Assembly: GCA_014490595.1 (NCBI GenBank) | Contig: CP061031.1 | Span: forward strand, 62,001 to 126,000 | Length of the DNA stretch: 64,000 nt | Source: Corynebacterium wankanglinii | Lineage (GTDB): Bacteria; Actinomycetota; Actinomycetes; Mycobacteriales; Mycobacteriaceae | Reading direction: 5' to 3' | Part shown: positions 28,334 through 37,188 of the stretch, piece by piece | Layout: each line of letters starts with the position of its first letter | How positions within the stretch are numbered: position 1 is the first letter of the stretch | The notes under the pieces: generated by a model | Seen by the model: only the letters and a program-made list of their open reading frames with translations | What the model was told of the DNA's origin: nothing | Databases searched by the model: none | Position numbers and translations under genes: made by a program

Positions 28334-28549
28334 ATGCCCGTGACCTGGCAAGAAGCGATCCTGCAGGTGCTCCGCGAGGCGGGGGAGCCGATGGCGTACA
28401 AGGACATCTCCGCGCAGATAGTTGCCCGCCGGCTGGTGGACGCGCCGCACGTTAATGCGGACATTGCCACCCACGCCGCCATCACCGGGCTGAAGGTGGA
28501 CGGCCTGGTGGCGGCAGCACCGCGGGGGCAGTACCGCCTGGCTGAATAA
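28334..28549 (+). CDS. HARE-HTH domain protein
   Basis: 71 aa. WQEAILQVLREAGEPMAYKD is the opening of the HB1/ASXL/restriction-endonuclease (HARE) winged helix, and the whole protein is just this domain. HARE-HTH modules bind DNA or link chromatin-type and restriction proteins. A stand-alone copy may be a small DNA-binding regulator. It follows the SdpI gene with no gap and ends 40 bp before the trp leader. Confidence 0.75.
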   Translation: MPVTWQEAILQVLREAGEPMAYKDISAQIVARRLVDAPHVNADIATHAAITGLKVDGLVAAAPRGQYRLAE

Positions 28550-28575
28550 AATCTGCCCTAGATTTTCTGCTCCGC

Positions 28576-28581
28576 TATAGT
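28576..28581 (+). promoter_or_regulatory. Putative -10 of the trp promoter
   Basis: TATAGT, 8 nt before the leader-peptide GTG at 28590. No strong -35 is seen, which is common in corynebacteria. Transcription would start at or within a nucleotide or two of the GTG, so the leader message may be leaderless. Confidence 0.5.
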
Positions 28582-28589
28582 TGTCGATT

Positions 28590-28631
28590 GTGACGTGTTT
28601 GACTTCCATGAACTGGTGGTGGCTCGCCTAA
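28590..28631 (+). CDS. trpL: trp operon leader peptide
   Basis: A 13-residue frame, VTCLTSMNWWWLA, from GTG 28590 to TAA 28631, with an internal ATG at 28608. Three consecutive Trp codons lie just before the stop. Ribosome stalling on them when tryptophanyl-tRNA is scarce should block formation of the terminator hairpin at 28656. This is attenuation control of trpEGDCFBA. Confidence 0.88.
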   Translation: MTCLTSMNWWWLA

Positions 28632-28655
28632 CTGGCGCGCCACCTGCGAAGTCAC

Positions 28656-28693
28656 GGCCCGCCAGCTTGCACACCAAGCGCCGCGGGCCTTTT
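28656..28693 (+). terminator. trp attenuator terminator
   Basis: GGCCCGC at 28656 pairs with GCGGGCC ending at 28689, with inner CTTG/CAAG pairing, followed by TTTT. The upstream GGCGCGCC region after the leader stop can form competing pairs. It lies 38 nt before the trpE ATG. Confidence 0.88.
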
Positions 28694-28730
28694 CCACCCT
28701 CGGTGCAATGTAAGAAAGACCGAGGACCAT

Positions 28731-30233
28731 ATGCATTACACCCACCGCGAGGTGCGCTACCACGAGGACGTGGCAAGCCTGTTCGCGCACGTCGGCGGGC
28801 TTGAGGCGCAGGATTCGGTGCTGCTCGAGTCCGCCGACATCACCACCCGCTCCGGGCTGCAGTCCGTGGCGGTGCTGCGAGCGTCCCTGCGCGTGACGTG
28901 CCGCGGCAACCGCGTGACCGTGCAGCCCCTGACTCCGTCCGGCGAGGTCATCGCCGCCGATCTGGGTCTGGACAAGTACCGGGTGGCAGAGCACACCTAC
29001 GAGTTTCCGCCTTCGCGCGCGGCCGACGAGCGCGAGCGTCTCACAGCCCCCTCCAGCGCGGACGTGCTGCGTTCCCTGACCACTCGGGCCGGCTACGGCA
29101 ACGAGGACTTCCCGTTTTTGGCGGGCGGGTTCGCCTTCGACTACCTGGGCACGTTCGAGCAGCTTCCGACGGTCGCGGACGGCCCGAACACGTACCCGGA
29201 CTACCAGTTCGTGCTGGCGGAGGTGCTGCTGCGGGTCAACCACGAGAGCGGCACCGCTTACCTGGCCGGCGTGGACGCCGCCGGCGACGGGATCGATCTG
29301 GAGCCGCTGGCGCAGCGTATGCAGCAATCGGTGCCGGACTACTGGCCGTTGGCGGGGGCGGCGGAACGGCTCGAAGCTCAAGCGTCGGTGTCGGACGCGG
29401 ATTTCCGCGCGAGCGTGGAGGGGCTGAAGCAGCACATTGCGAACGGGGACATCTACCAGGTGGTGCCCGGGCGCGCGTTCACTGCGGAGTGCACCGACGC
29501 CTTCGCCGCATACCGGCGGCTGCGCGAGTCCAACCCCTCGCCGTACATGTTCTACATCCGGGGGGAGGACTACGAGCTGTTCGGCGCCTCGCCCGAATCC
29601 AACCTGAAGTTCGATCACGCCACCCGCCAGGTGGAGCTGTACCCGATCGCCGGCACCCGCCCGCGCGGGTTGAACCCGGACGGCAGCGTCAACCACGAGC
29701 TGGACACACGCATGGAGCTGGAGCTGCGCACGGACGCCAAGGAGGTGGCCGAGCACACCATGCTCGTCGACCTCGCCCGCAACGACATGGCGCGCGTGGC
29801 CGAACCCCGCACCAGGCGCGTGCGGGAACTGCTTCAGGTGGACCGGTACTCCCGGGTGATGCACCTGGTCAGCCGCGTCACCGCCACCCTCGCCGAGGAC
29901 CTGGACGCTCTGGACGCCTACCGCGCATGCATGAACATGGGCACGCTCACCGGCGCCCCGAAGCTGCGCGCCACCGAGTTGCTGCGGGCAGTGGAGGGCG
30001 AGCGGCGCGGCTCCTACGGCGGGGCGGTGGGGTACCTGCGCGGCAACGGCGACTTTGACACCTGCATAGTGATCCGATCCGCGTTCGTCGCCGATGGCGT
30101 AGCGACAGTCCAGGCCGGTGCGGGCGTGGTGCGGGATTCCAACCCGCAGGCCGAGGCGGACGAGACGCTGCACAAGGCCTACGCGGTGCTGCAGGCCTTA
30201 GCAGGAGAGCGAGAGTTGCAGGTGCAGAAATGA
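28731..30233 (+). CDS. trpE: Anthranilate synthase component I
   Basis: 500 aa. It converts chorismate and glutamine-derived ammonia to anthranilate, the first step of tryptophan synthesis. The N-terminal VLLESADI segment is the LLES-type tryptophan feedback site. The chorismate-binding C-terminal half shows YQVVPGRAF, SPYMFYIRG, ELYPIAGTRPRG and VQAGAGVV. It is the first large gene after the attenuator and overlaps trpG by 4 nt (ATGA). Length and motifs are complete. Confidence 0.96.
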   Translation: MHYTHREVRYHEDVASLFAHVGGLEAQDSVLLESADITTRSGLQSVAVLRASLRVTCRGNRVTVQPLTPSGEVIAADLGLDKYRVAEHTYEFPPSRAADERERLTAPSSADVLRSLTTRAGYGNEDFPFLAGGFAFDYLGTFEQLPTVADGPNTYPDYQFVLAEVLLRVNHESGTAYLAGVDAAGDGIDLEPLAQRMQQSVPDYWPLAGAAERLEAQASVSDADFRASVEGLKQHIANGDIYQVVPGRAFTAECTDAFAAYRRLRESNPSPYMFYIRGEDYELFGASPESNLKFDHATRQVELYPIAGTRPRGLNPDGSVNHELDTRMELELRTDAKEVAEHTMLVDLARNDMARVAEPRTRRVRELLQVDRYSRVMHLVSRVTATLAEDLDALDAYRACMNMGTLTGAPKLRATELLRAVEGERRGSYGGAVGYLRGNGDFDTCIVIRSAFVADGVATVQAGAGVVRDSNPQAEADETLHKAYAVLQALAGERELQVQK

Positions 30234-30841
30234 TTGTCTTGCTGGATAACCAGGATTCCTTTGTATACAACCTGGTGGACGCGCTGGCGGGGTACGACAC
30301 GGTGGTGTACCGCAACACCGTCCCCGCCGACACGGTGTTGGACGGCGGCCCCGAGCTCATCGTGCTCTCTCCCGGGCCCGGCTACCCGGCCGACGCCGGT
30401 TGCATGATGGAGGTCATCGCGCGCGCCCAGGGCCGCATCCCCATCTTGGGCATCTGCCTTGGCTACCAGGCGCTCATCGAGCACTTCGGCGGCCGCGTGG
30501 AGCCCTGCGGCCCAGAGCACGGCACCTCCGTCCCTATGCGCCTCACCGGCCCGCACCCGCTTTTCGACGGCCTCACGGTCGGCGGCACCCCCGGCCAACC
30601 CGGCCTGGACGTGCCAGTGGCCCGCTACCACTCCCTGGGGGCGGTGGCCGCGCCGGAGGGGATCGTGCCCCTGGCGTGGACGGACACTGAGATCGGTGGG
30701 GTGATCATGGCCGCCGAAACCGCCGACGGCATGTCCGTCGGATTCCAGTTCCATCCCGAATCCATCCTCACACCTTCCGGCCCGCAGCTCCTTGAACGCT
30801 GCGTTGAGCAACTGCTGCAGAAAGGACGCGACAATGGCTGA
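30230..30841 (+). CDS. trpG: Anthranilate synthase component II (glutamine amidotransferase)
   Basis: 203 aa. It is a class I amidotransferase domain only: PILGICLGYQ with the nucleophilic Cys and GFQFHPESI with the His-Glu pair. It supplies ammonia to TrpE. There is no fusion to TrpD, unlike in enteric bacteria. It overlaps trpE by 4 nt and trpD by 8 nt. Confidence 0.95.
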   Translation: MIVLLDNQDSFVYNLVDALAGYDTVVYRNTVPADTVLDGGPELIVLSPGPGYPADAGCMMEVIARAQGRIPILGICLGYQALIEHFGGRVEPCGPEHGTSVPMRLTGPHPLFDGLTVGGTPGQPGLDVPVARYHSLGAVAAPEGIVPLAWTDTEIGGVIMAAETADGMSVGFQFHPESILTPSGPQLLERCVEQLLQKGRDNG

Positions 30842-31853
30842 CCACTTGGACATCTTCCGCCGCTTCATCAACAACCCGGCGCCTTCGTTGGAGGAAGCAG
30901 TGGAGGCGTTTACCCCACTGACGGTGGGCGACTACGAGGACGTGCACATCGCGGCGCTGCTGGCCACCATCCGCACGCGCGGCGAGACCTTCGCGGACAT
31001 CGCGGGTGCCGCCCAGGCATTCCTGGCCGCGGGCCGGCCCTTCCCGGTGACGGGGAAGGGGATCATGGACACTGCCGGCACTGGCGGCGACGGCGCCAAC
31101 ACCATCAACATCACCACAGCGGCCTCTCTTACCGCCGCCGCCGGCGGGGTGAAGATGATCAAGTGCGGCAACCGCTCCGTGTCGTCGAAGTCCGGCTCCG
31201 CGGATGTGCTGGAGGCGCTGAACATCCCGCTGGACCTCGACCCGGACCGGGCGGTGCGCCAGTTCGAATCCTCGAACTTCACGTTCCTCTTTGCGCCGGC
31301 CTACAACCCGGCGATCGCGTTCGTCCAGCCGGTGCGGAAAGCGCTCGGGGTTCCCACGCTATTTAACACGATGGGCCCATTATTGAGCCCGGCACGACCC
31401 GAATTTCAAATTATGGGCATTGCCAATCCTAGGTTAGGGCCAATAATCGCGGAGACCATGAAGGCTCTCGGCCGCAACCGGGCCCTGGTGGTGCACGGCG
31501 CCGGCACCGACGAGATCGCGGTCCACGGCGAGACTCTCGTCTGGGAGCTCAAGGACGGGGAGATCTCGCACTACACTGTTTCGCCGGCGCAGCTTGGCGT
31601 GGGGACGCACACGCTCGAGGACCTCCGTGGCGGCGACGGGGTAGACAACGCCGCCGCGATGCGGGCCACCTTCGCGGGGGAGGGCCCCGAGGCGCACCGC
31701 GACGCGGTCGCTGTCAACGCGGGCGCGATGTTCTACCTCTACGGCATCGCAGATTCTTTGGCGGCAGGCACCGAGTACGCGAAGCGGTTGCTTGCCGACG
31801 ACACCGTGTCTGAGTGGCTGCGCACCCACGAGGAGGCCGACTACAGTGCCTAA
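30834..31853 (+). CDS. trpD: Anthranilate phosphoribosyltransferase
   Basis: 339 aa from ATG 30834, inside the trpG end (ATGGCTGA). It transfers phosphoribose from PRPP to anthranilate. The glycine-rich GTGGDGANTINITTA (PRPP/Mg site), CGNRSVSSKSGSADVLEALN and NTMGPLLSP motifs are all present. The stretch at about 31360-31450 (LFNTMGPLLSPARPEF to NPRLGPII) uses strikingly A/T-ending codons (TTA, ATA, AAT, ATT) compared with its neighbours, although the protein motif is intact. Confidence 0.95.
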   Translation: MADHLDIFRRFINNPAPSLEEAVEAFTPLTVGDYEDVHIAALLATIRTRGETFADIAGAAQAFLAAGRPFPVTGKGIMDTAGTGGDGANTINITTAASLTAAAGGVKMIKCGNRSVSSKSGSADVLEALNIPLDLDPDRAVRQFESSNFTFLFAPAYNPAIAFVQPVRKALGVPTLFNTMGPLLSPARPEFQIMGIANPRLGPIIAETMKALGRNRALVVHGAGTDEIAVHGETLVWELKDGEISHYTVSPAQLGVGTHTLEDLRGGDGVDNAAAMRATFAGEGPEAHRDAVAVNAGAMFYLYGIADSLAAGTEYAKRLLADDTVSEWLRTHEEADYSA

Positions 31854-33207
31854 GATTTTGACGGAGATTGTGGAAAACCGAAAGCGTCACATTGACGCAA
31901 TTCGCGAACGCGTTTCCCACGTTTCTTTCGACACGTTACGTTTATCCGAGCGCTCCCTATACGGCGCCTTGGCCGCCCCCGGCGCCTCCTACATCATGGA
32001 GTGCAAGTCGGCCTCACCGTCGTTGGGGACCATTCGCGAGGACTACCGCCCGGGGGAGATCGCCTCCATCTACTCGCGGTACGCCTCGGCGATCTCCGTC
32101 CTGTGCGAGCCCGACTACTTCGGCGGTGATTATGACCACCTGGCCACGGTCGCCGCAACCACGCACCTGCCAGTGCTGTGCAAGGACTTCATCATCGACG
32201 AGGTCCAGATCTACGCCGCGCGGTACTTCGGCGCTGACGCAGTGCTGCTCATGCTCTCGGTGCTCTCCGACGAGGAGTATGCCCACCTGGCTTCGGTGGC
32301 CGCGTCGTTGAACATGGACGTGCTCACCGAGGTGATCGACGAGGACGAGGCCGCGCGCGCCTCCCGTCTAGGCGCGAAGATCTTCGGCGTCAACCACCGC
32401 AACCTGCACGACCTCACCATCGACCTCGACCGCTCCGCGCGCCTCGCGGCCTTGGCGCCGGATGGGGCAGTGGTGGTGGCGGAATCCGGGATCCGCGACG
32501 CGCCCACAGTCCGCCGGCTTGGTGGGCACGCTGATGCCTTCCTGGTCGGTTCGCAGCTGACCTCACAGCCGGACGTGGACCGCGCGTGCCGTGAGCTGGT
32601 CTACGGCCCGAACAAGGTGTGCGGCCTGCGCTCCGGTTCAGCCGCGCAGGCGGCGAAGGCTGCTGGTGCCGTCTACGGCGGGCTCATATTCGAGGAGGCC
32701 TCGCCACGCAATGTTTCACGTGAAACGGCCGCGGAAATCATCGCGGCAGAGCCAGGGCTGGACTACGTCGCGGTCTCCCGCCGCACCAGCGGGTACGGCG
32801 ACCTCGTCCAGCCCGGAATCGCCGCCGTCCAGGTGCACGCGCCGTACCAAGGGTCGCTCGACGCGGAGCGGGAGCTGATCGAGCGCGTCCGCCAGGAGGT
32901 GGACGTGGAGGTGTGGCGCGCCGTGGACATGACGGCGTTGAACGATGCGGAGGGGGTGGCGGAGCTCGTCGATAGGCTCGTGCTCGATTCCGGCGCGGGC
33001 GGAACGGGGGAGCGCTTCGACTGGTCCCGCATCCCCACAACCGACGCGTTTCTCGCGGGCGGCCTGACCCCCGGCAACCTCGACGAAGCGCTGCGCACCG
33101 GGTGCCTCGGCCTGGACCTCAATTCCGGTTTCGAAGACCCGCGCGGCCACAAGGACGCCGCTGCCTTACGACGCGGCTTCGCCACCATCCGCAACTTCCA
33201 CTTCTAA
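31846..33207 (+). CDS. trpC: Bifunctional indole-3-glycerol-phosphate synthase / phosphoribosylanthranilate isomerase
   Basis: 453 aa, GTG start overlapping trpD by 8 nt. Residues 1 to about 255 are IGPS ([40 protein letters not shown]). Residues about 256-453 are PRAI/TrpF ([33 protein letters not shown]). The fused TrpCF form is as in other corynebacteria. A parS site is embedded at 32712-32727 in the TrpF part, coding NVSRET. Confidence 0.95.
   Translation: MPKILTEIVENRKRHIDAIRERVSHVSFDTLRLSERSLYGALAAPGASYIMECKSASPSLGTIREDYRPGEIASIYSRYASAISVLCEPDYFGGDYDHLATVAATTHLPVLCKDFIIDEVQIYAARYFGADAVLLMLSVLSDEEYAHLASVAASLNMDVLTEVIDEDEAARASRLGAKIFGVNHRNLHDLTIDLDRSARLAALAPDGAVVVAESGIRDAPTVRRLGGHADAFLVGSQLTSQPDVDRACRELVYGPNKVCGLRSGSAAQAAKAAGAVYGGLIFEEASPRNVSRETAAEIIAAEPGLDYVAVSRRTSGYGDLVQPGIAAVQVHAPYQGSLDAERELIERVRQEVDVEVWRAVDMTALNDAEGVAELVDRLVLDSGAGGTGERFDWSRIPTTDAFLAGGLTPGNLDEALRTGCLGLDLNSGFEDPRGHKDAAALRRGFATIRNFHF
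32712..32727. promoter_or_regulatory. parS: parS site inside trpC (TrpF part)
   Basis: TGTTTCACGTGAAACG, one mismatch at the last base. It encodes VSRET in the PRAI domain, just after a Pro-Arg-Asn turn, where sequence constraint is probably low. Confidence 0.93.
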
Positions 33208-33217
33208 GGACCCGAAC

Positions 33218-34414
33218 ATGACACTGCTACCTGCCTACTACGGCGAATTTGGGGGCCAGTTCGTCCCCGAATCGCTCATCCCCGCGCTGGACCAGCTCGA
33301 GCAAGCATTCGTTGACGCGTTCAACGACGACGAGTTCATGTCCGAATACCGCTCACTGCTGCGCGACTACCTTGGCCGCCCAACCCCGCTCACCGAGTGC
33401 CGCAACCTGCCGATGGACGGCAACGCCCGCATCTTCCTCAAACGCGAGGACCTCGTCCACGGCGGCGCGCACAAGACTAACCAGGTGATCGGCCAGGCGC
33501 TGTTGGCGAAAAAGATGGGCAAAACCCGCATCATCGCGGAGACCGGCGCTGGCCAGCACGGCACCGCGACAGCGCTCGCCTGCGCGCTGCTGGGGCTTGA
33601 GTGCGTGATTTACATGGGCAAGACGGACATGGAGCGCCAGGCGCCGAACGTGTACCGCATGCGGCTGATGGGCGCAGAAGTCATCGGTGTCGAGTCCGGC
33701 GCGGGCACGCTGAAGGACGCCGTGAACGAGGCGCTGCGCGACTGGACGGCCACGTTCCACGAGTCCCACTACCTCCTCGGCACTGCCGCAGGCCCGCACC
33801 CCTTCCCGAAGATTGTGAAGGAATTCCACCGCGTCATCTCCACTGAGGCTCGCGCACAGATACTCGAGCGCACCGAACGTCTGCCGGACGTCGTCGTCGC
33901 GTGCGTCGGCGGCGGCTCCAACGCCATCGGAATGTTCGCGGACTTTATCGACGACGACTCCGTCGAACTCATCGGCGCCGAGCCCGGCGGCGAAGGCTTC
34001 GGCCTCGGTGCCCACGGCGCAGCCATCGCGCAAGGGACCACCGGGCTGCTCCACGGCACCTACTCCTACCTGATGTGCGACAGCGACGGCCAGGTGGAGG
34101 AGTCCTACTCCATCTCCGCCGGCTTGGACTACCCGGGCGTGGGCCCCGAGCACGCCTACCTGGCCAAGTCCGGCCGGGCGAAGTACGTGCCCATCACCGA
34201 CGACGAGGCCCTCGACGCCTTCCAGTCCCTCTCCCGCCACGAGGGCATCATTCCCGCGCTGGAATCCTCGCACGCCCTGGCCTACGCCCTGAAGCGCGCG
34301 GCCGAGCACCCCGCGGACGCCGAACCGCTGCACATCCTGGTCGGCCTATCCGGCCGCGGCGACAAAGACATCGCCCACGTGCGAGCTTCGCTCGCAGATA
34401 GAGAGGAGAAGTAA
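33218..34414 (+). CDS. trpB: Tryptophan synthase beta chain
   Basis: 398 aa. It is a PLP enzyme that joins indole and serine. [11 protein letters not shown] holds the PLP lysine, [10 protein letters not shown] the substrate loop and [12 protein letters not shown] the phosphate-binding loop. The N-terminal [10 protein letters not shown] and the PTPLTEC motif are typical. It begins 10 nt after trpC with AAGGA upstream and directly abuts trpA. Confidence 0.96.
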   Translation: MTLLPAYYGEFGGQFVPESLIPALDQLEQAFVDAFNDDEFMSEYRSLLRDYLGRPTPLTECRNLPMDGNARIFLKREDLVHGGAHKTNQVIGQALLAKKMGKTRIIAETGAGQHGTATALACALLGLECVIYMGKTDMERQAPNVYRMRLMGAEVIGVESGAGTLKDAVNEALRDWTATFHESHYLLGTAAGPHPFPKIVKEFHRVISTEARAQILERTERLPDVVVACVGGGSNAIGMFADFIDDDSVELIGAEPGGEGFGLGAHGAAIAQGTTGLLHGTYSYLMCDSDGQVEESYSISAGLDYPGVGPEHAYLAKSGRAKYVPITDDEALDAFQSLSRHEGIIPALESSHALAYALKRAAEHPADAEPLHILVGLSGRGDKDIAHVRASLADREEK

Positions 34415-35230
34415 ATGAGCCGCTACGCAAAGCTCTTCGCCAGGGGAGAGGGCGCCTTCGTCCCCTTCATCATGCTCTCGGACCCGACGCCCGAGGACGC
34501 CGTGGAGATCGTCTCCGCCGTCGTGGACGCGGGCGCCGACGCCGTCGAACTCGGCGTGCCGTTCTCCGACCCGGTCGCGGACGGCCCCGCCATCCAGGGT
34601 GCGCACGTGCGGGCGTTGGAGGGCGGAGCGAGCGTCGATAAGGCGCTTGCGCAAATCCGCGCCATCCGCGAGCGCTACCCGAAGCTGCCCATCGGCATGC
34701 TCGTGTACGGCAACGTCGCCCACGCCCGCGGCCTCGAGCGTTTCTACCGCGAGTTCAAGGAGGCGGGCGCGGACAGCGTGCTGCTTCCCGATGTCCCCGT
34801 GCGCGAGTCCGCCCCCTTCTCCGCCGCAGCCACCGCGGCCGGCATCGAGCCCATCTACATCGCCCCCGCCAAGGCCTCCGAGGCGACGCTGGAGGCGGTG
34901 GCCGCTAACTCGCGAGGCTACATTTACGCCATCTCGCGCGACGGCGTGACCGGTGCGGAGAAGGAGGCGACGGTGGAGGGTCTCCGTGAGGTCGTCGATA
35001 ATGTGCGCAAGTTCGGCGGGCCGCCAGTGCTGCTGGGCTTCGGTATTTCGCGCCCGGAGCATGTGCGCGACGCCATCGCAGCGGGTGCCGCAGGAGCGAT
35101 CACCGGTTCTGCGATCACCAACATCATCAACAAACACATCGAGGGCAACCGTGTGACCGACATGGACGCGCTGAAGGCCGAATTAACCGAGTACGTCCAC
35201 GCCATGAAGGGGGCTACGATCGCATCATGA
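34415..35230 (+). CDS. trpA: Tryptophan synthase alpha chain
   Basis: 271 aa TIM barrel that cleaves indole-3-glycerol phosphate. AVELGVPFSDPVADGP carries one catalytic acid, and GADSVLLPDVPVRES follows later. The start ATG comes right after the trpB stop, with GAGAGGAG upstream. The stop overlaps the next gene (ATGA), so the Rieske gene is coupled to the trp operon. Confidence 0.95.
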   Translation: MSRYAKLFARGEGAFVPFIMLSDPTPEDAVEIVSAVVDAGADAVELGVPFSDPVADGPAIQGAHVRALEGGASVDKALAQIRAIRERYPKLPIGMLVYGNVAHARGLERFYREFKEAGADSVLLPDVPVRESAPFSAAATAAGIEPIYIAPAKASEATLEAVAANSRGYIYAISRDGVTGAEKEATVEGLREVVDNVRKFGGPPVLLGFGISRPEHVRDAIAAGAAGAITGSAITNIINKHIEGNRVTDMDALKAELTEYVHAMKGATIAS

Positions 35231-35592
35231 CCTGTTCACGTCGCATGTTCCTGCTCGGCACCGCAACCACGTTCGCCGGTGCATTCCTCGCCGCCTGCGG
35301 GGAAGAGGCCCCCGAAGAGATCGCCAAGACCGATGTCCCCGTCGGCTCCGCGGTGATCCTGGATAAGTTCATCATCGCCCAGCCCACCGCCGGCGAGTAC
35401 GTCGCATACTCGAGCGTGTGCCCGCACCAGCAGAAGAAGATCACCAAGGTGGAGGGCGACACTGTCAAGTGCACCGCCCACGGCTCCGTGTTCAGCATCG
35501 CCGACGGCGAGCGCGTCTCCGGCCCGGCGGTGACCGGCATGCGCGAGGTGCATCTGGCGGATAACGGCGACACCGTAGCGGCCTCCAACTAA
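35227..35592 (+). CDS. Rieske [2Fe-2S] lipoprotein, Tat-exported
   Basis: 121 aa. Residues 1-25 are a Tat-type signal (SRRMFLLG twin Arg) with a lipobox ending FLAAC, so it should be exported folded and lipid-anchored. The cluster ligands are C-P-H in SSVCPHQQKK and C-x-x-H in KCTAHGSVFS. It is a small single-domain ferredoxin-like electron carrier; the partner is unknown. It overlaps trpA by 4 nt, and its stop is followed at once by the ATG of the SBF gene. Confidence 0.9.
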   Translation: MTCSRRMFLLGTATTFAGAFLAACGEEAPEEIAKTDVPVGSAVILDKFIIAQPTAGEYVAYSSVCPHQQKKITKVEGDTVKCTAHGSVFSIADGERVSGPAVTGMREVHLADNGDTVAASN

Positions 35593-36534
35593 ATGAAGAA
35601 GCTCGATCCGCTTCTTGTCGGCATTGTTGTCGCGGCGGCACTGGCATTCGTGCTCCCCGCGCGCGGCGCGTTTGCCGACGGCTTCGCCATCGCCGTCAAA
35701 CTCGCCATCGCGCTGCTGTTCTTCCTCTATGGCGCGCGCCTGTCCACCCACGAGGCGCTCAAGGGCCTGACCAACTGGCGGTTGCACGGCGTGATCCTCG
35801 CGTTCACGTTTGTGGTGTACCCGCTCATCGGTCTACTCGCGCAGCCCACCACGGCCTTCCTGTCGGACGAGCTTTACCAGGGACTGCTCTTCGTGACCCT
35901 GGTGCCATCGACCGTGCAGTCCTCCGTTGCGCTGACCGGGGTTGCGCGTGGCAACGTTTCTGGAGCGGTGGTCGCGGCGTCGGTGTCCTCTCTCGTGGGC
36001 GTGGTGGTCACGCCGCTGCTAGTCATGTGGCTCATGGGCGCCGGGGACGGGGTGTCCGTGGACGCCTCCGTGTTCGGCGACATCGCCCTACAACTTCTGC
36101 TGCCGTTCATCCTCGGCCAGCTCGCGCACAACTTCGTCCCGCGGGTGGGGGAGCTGGCCAAGTCGAAGGCGACCAAGCTCGTGGACCGTGGGTCCATCTG
36201 GATGGTGGTCTACTCCGCGTTCTCGCGCGGCGTCGTTTCCGGCGTGTGGTCGAATGTCTCCGCGTGGGAGATCGTGTTCCTCACGGTGTTCTCCTGCCTG
36301 CTGGTCGTCGCTATGCTGTGGCTCACCCGCGTCCTCCCAGACGCACTGCATTTCCCGCGCGAGGACCGCATCGCCATCCAGATGTGCGGCACCCAAAAGT
36401 CGCTCGCGACCGGCCTACCCATGGCCACGGTTATCTTCGGCGGCGCGTCCCTCGGCGTGTTGATCATCCCGCTGATGATCTACCACATGTCCCAGCTGGT
36501 CATCTGCTCCGCGTACGCCTCCCGAATTTCCTAG
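35593..36534 (+). CDS. SBF/bile acid:sodium symporter family transporter (YfeH-like)
   Basis: 313 aa, nine or ten membrane helices. LALLFFLYGARLST-type motif near residues 38-52 and LVPSTVQSSVALTGVARGN near 100-118 are the two half-repeat motifs of the family, and CGTQKSLATGLPMA lies near 273. YfeH-type members carry organic anions; the real substrate is unknown. It begins directly after the Rieske gene and ends just before a parS site. Confidence 0.88.
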   Translation: MKKLDPLLVGIVVAAALAFVLPARGAFADGFAIAVKLAIALLFFLYGARLSTHEALKGLTNWRLHGVILAFTFVVYPLIGLLAQPTTAFLSDELYQGLLFVTLVPSTVQSSVALTGVARGNVSGAVVAASVSSLVGVVVTPLLVMWLMGAGDGVSVDASVFGDIALQLLLPFILGQLAHNFVPRVGELAKSKATKLVDRGSIWMVVYSAFSRGVVSGVWSNVSAWEIVFLTVFSCLLVVAMLWLTRVLPDALHFPREDRIAIQMCGTQKSLATGLPMATVIFGGASLGVLIIPLMIYHMSQLVICSAYASRIS

Positions 36535-36535
36535 G

Positions 36536-36551
36536 AGTTTCACGTGAAACA
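36536..36551. promoter_or_regulatory. parS: parS site overlapping a start codon
   Basis: AGTTTCACGTGAAACA matches the ParB site except for the first base. The GTG start of the 100-aa gene (36544) lies in the middle of the palindrome, and its ribosome site AGGAG directly precedes it, so ParB binding could affect that gene's expression. Confidence 0.9.
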
Positions 36552-36846
36552 TTTCGTCCGCATCCACTACAACGTCCCGGAACTAGGCGGCGAGCTGCTC
36601 AACATCGCCGAACTCGAGGAAGTCTCGGCCCACGAGTGCACCATGATCCGCATGATCGAGCTCGACCCGGCCGAAACCATCACCGGCATCTACGCCGACG
36701 GCCGCGTTATCGGCCAGGCAAACCAACCCATGGGCACCGTGCCTCACCCGCGCACCTACGACGCCATGGAGGGCATCACCGCCACCCACCTCACCGAGGC
36801 CGAGTTCGAGGGCCTCTGGTCCGAGGCCCAGGCCAAGTTGCAGTAG
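36544..36846 (+). CDS. Uncharacterised 100-aa protein
   Basis: GTG start within the parS palindrome, with AGGAG 5 nt upstream. The product is acidic and soluble, with FVRIHYNVPELGGELLNIAE at the start and YADGRVIGQANQPMGTVPHP in the middle. It may belong to a small group of uncharacterised DUF proteins; I cannot name it safely. A strong terminator follows at 36864, so it could be the last gene of the trp-Rieske-SBF transcript. Confidence 0.7.
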   Translation: MKHFVRIHYNVPELGGELLNIAELEEVSAHECTMIRMIELDPAETITGIYADGRVIGQANQPMGTVPHPRTYDAMEGITATHLTEAEFEGLWSEAQAKLQ

Positions 36847-36863
36847 CCTATCGACGTCCCCCC

Positions 36864-36895
36864 GGCCCGCCCCGCCACCGGCGCGGGCCTTTTTC
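36864..36895 (+). terminator. Rho-independent terminator
   Basis: GGCCCGC pairs with GCGGGCC (36883-36889), then six T. It ends transcription from the trp side. A copy of the GCCTATCGACG motif lies just before it at 36846. Confidence 0.88.
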
Positions 36896-36908
36896 GTTGG
36901 TGGATTCC

Positions 36909-37083
36909 AATAGTTGGTGGTTTCGGAATTGTCCGCAATGCGGACAATATTCGTGGGTCCGGACCAACAGTTGGGGGAGCCGCTGTTGTCCGCAATGTGG
37001 AGTGGTGTGGAGGGCGAAGCTGACGTCGATAAGCAGTCGTCTGCGGCAATAGTTGGGGTTGGCCCACTTGTCCGCAATGCGGA
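36909..37083 (+). repeat. Three imperfect 36-bp direct repeats with palindromic core
   Basis: Copies at 36909-36944, 36966-37001 and 37048-37083 all run from AAyAGTTGG to TTGTCCGCAATGyGGA, with gaps of 21 and 46 bp. The core TCCGCA-A-TGCGGA is palindromic. In copy 1 it extends to arms ATTGTCCGCA and TGCGGACAAT around one base (36928-36948). They sit upstream of the HNH gene and look like an operator array rather than CRISPR. TATAAT near 37143 may be the -10 of the HNH promoter. Confidence 0.7.
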
Positions 37084-37188
37084 GTTGCAGACTAGCCATA
37101 TACCTCATTCATGCAGGTCAGAGCAATGTCGGCAGCGGTTTTTATAATGTCGTCATTCGAAACACTTTTCGCCTCCAGGGGGACCCAA

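Noticed and set aside
28575..30173. 532-codon leftward frame across trpE
   Set aside because: Antisense of trpE with a low-complexity Arg/His/Val composition. trpE has all its motifs in the other direction.
36909..37083. Three repeats as a CRISPR array
   Set aside because: The spacers differ strongly (21 and 46 bp), the repeats are imperfect, and no cas gene is present.
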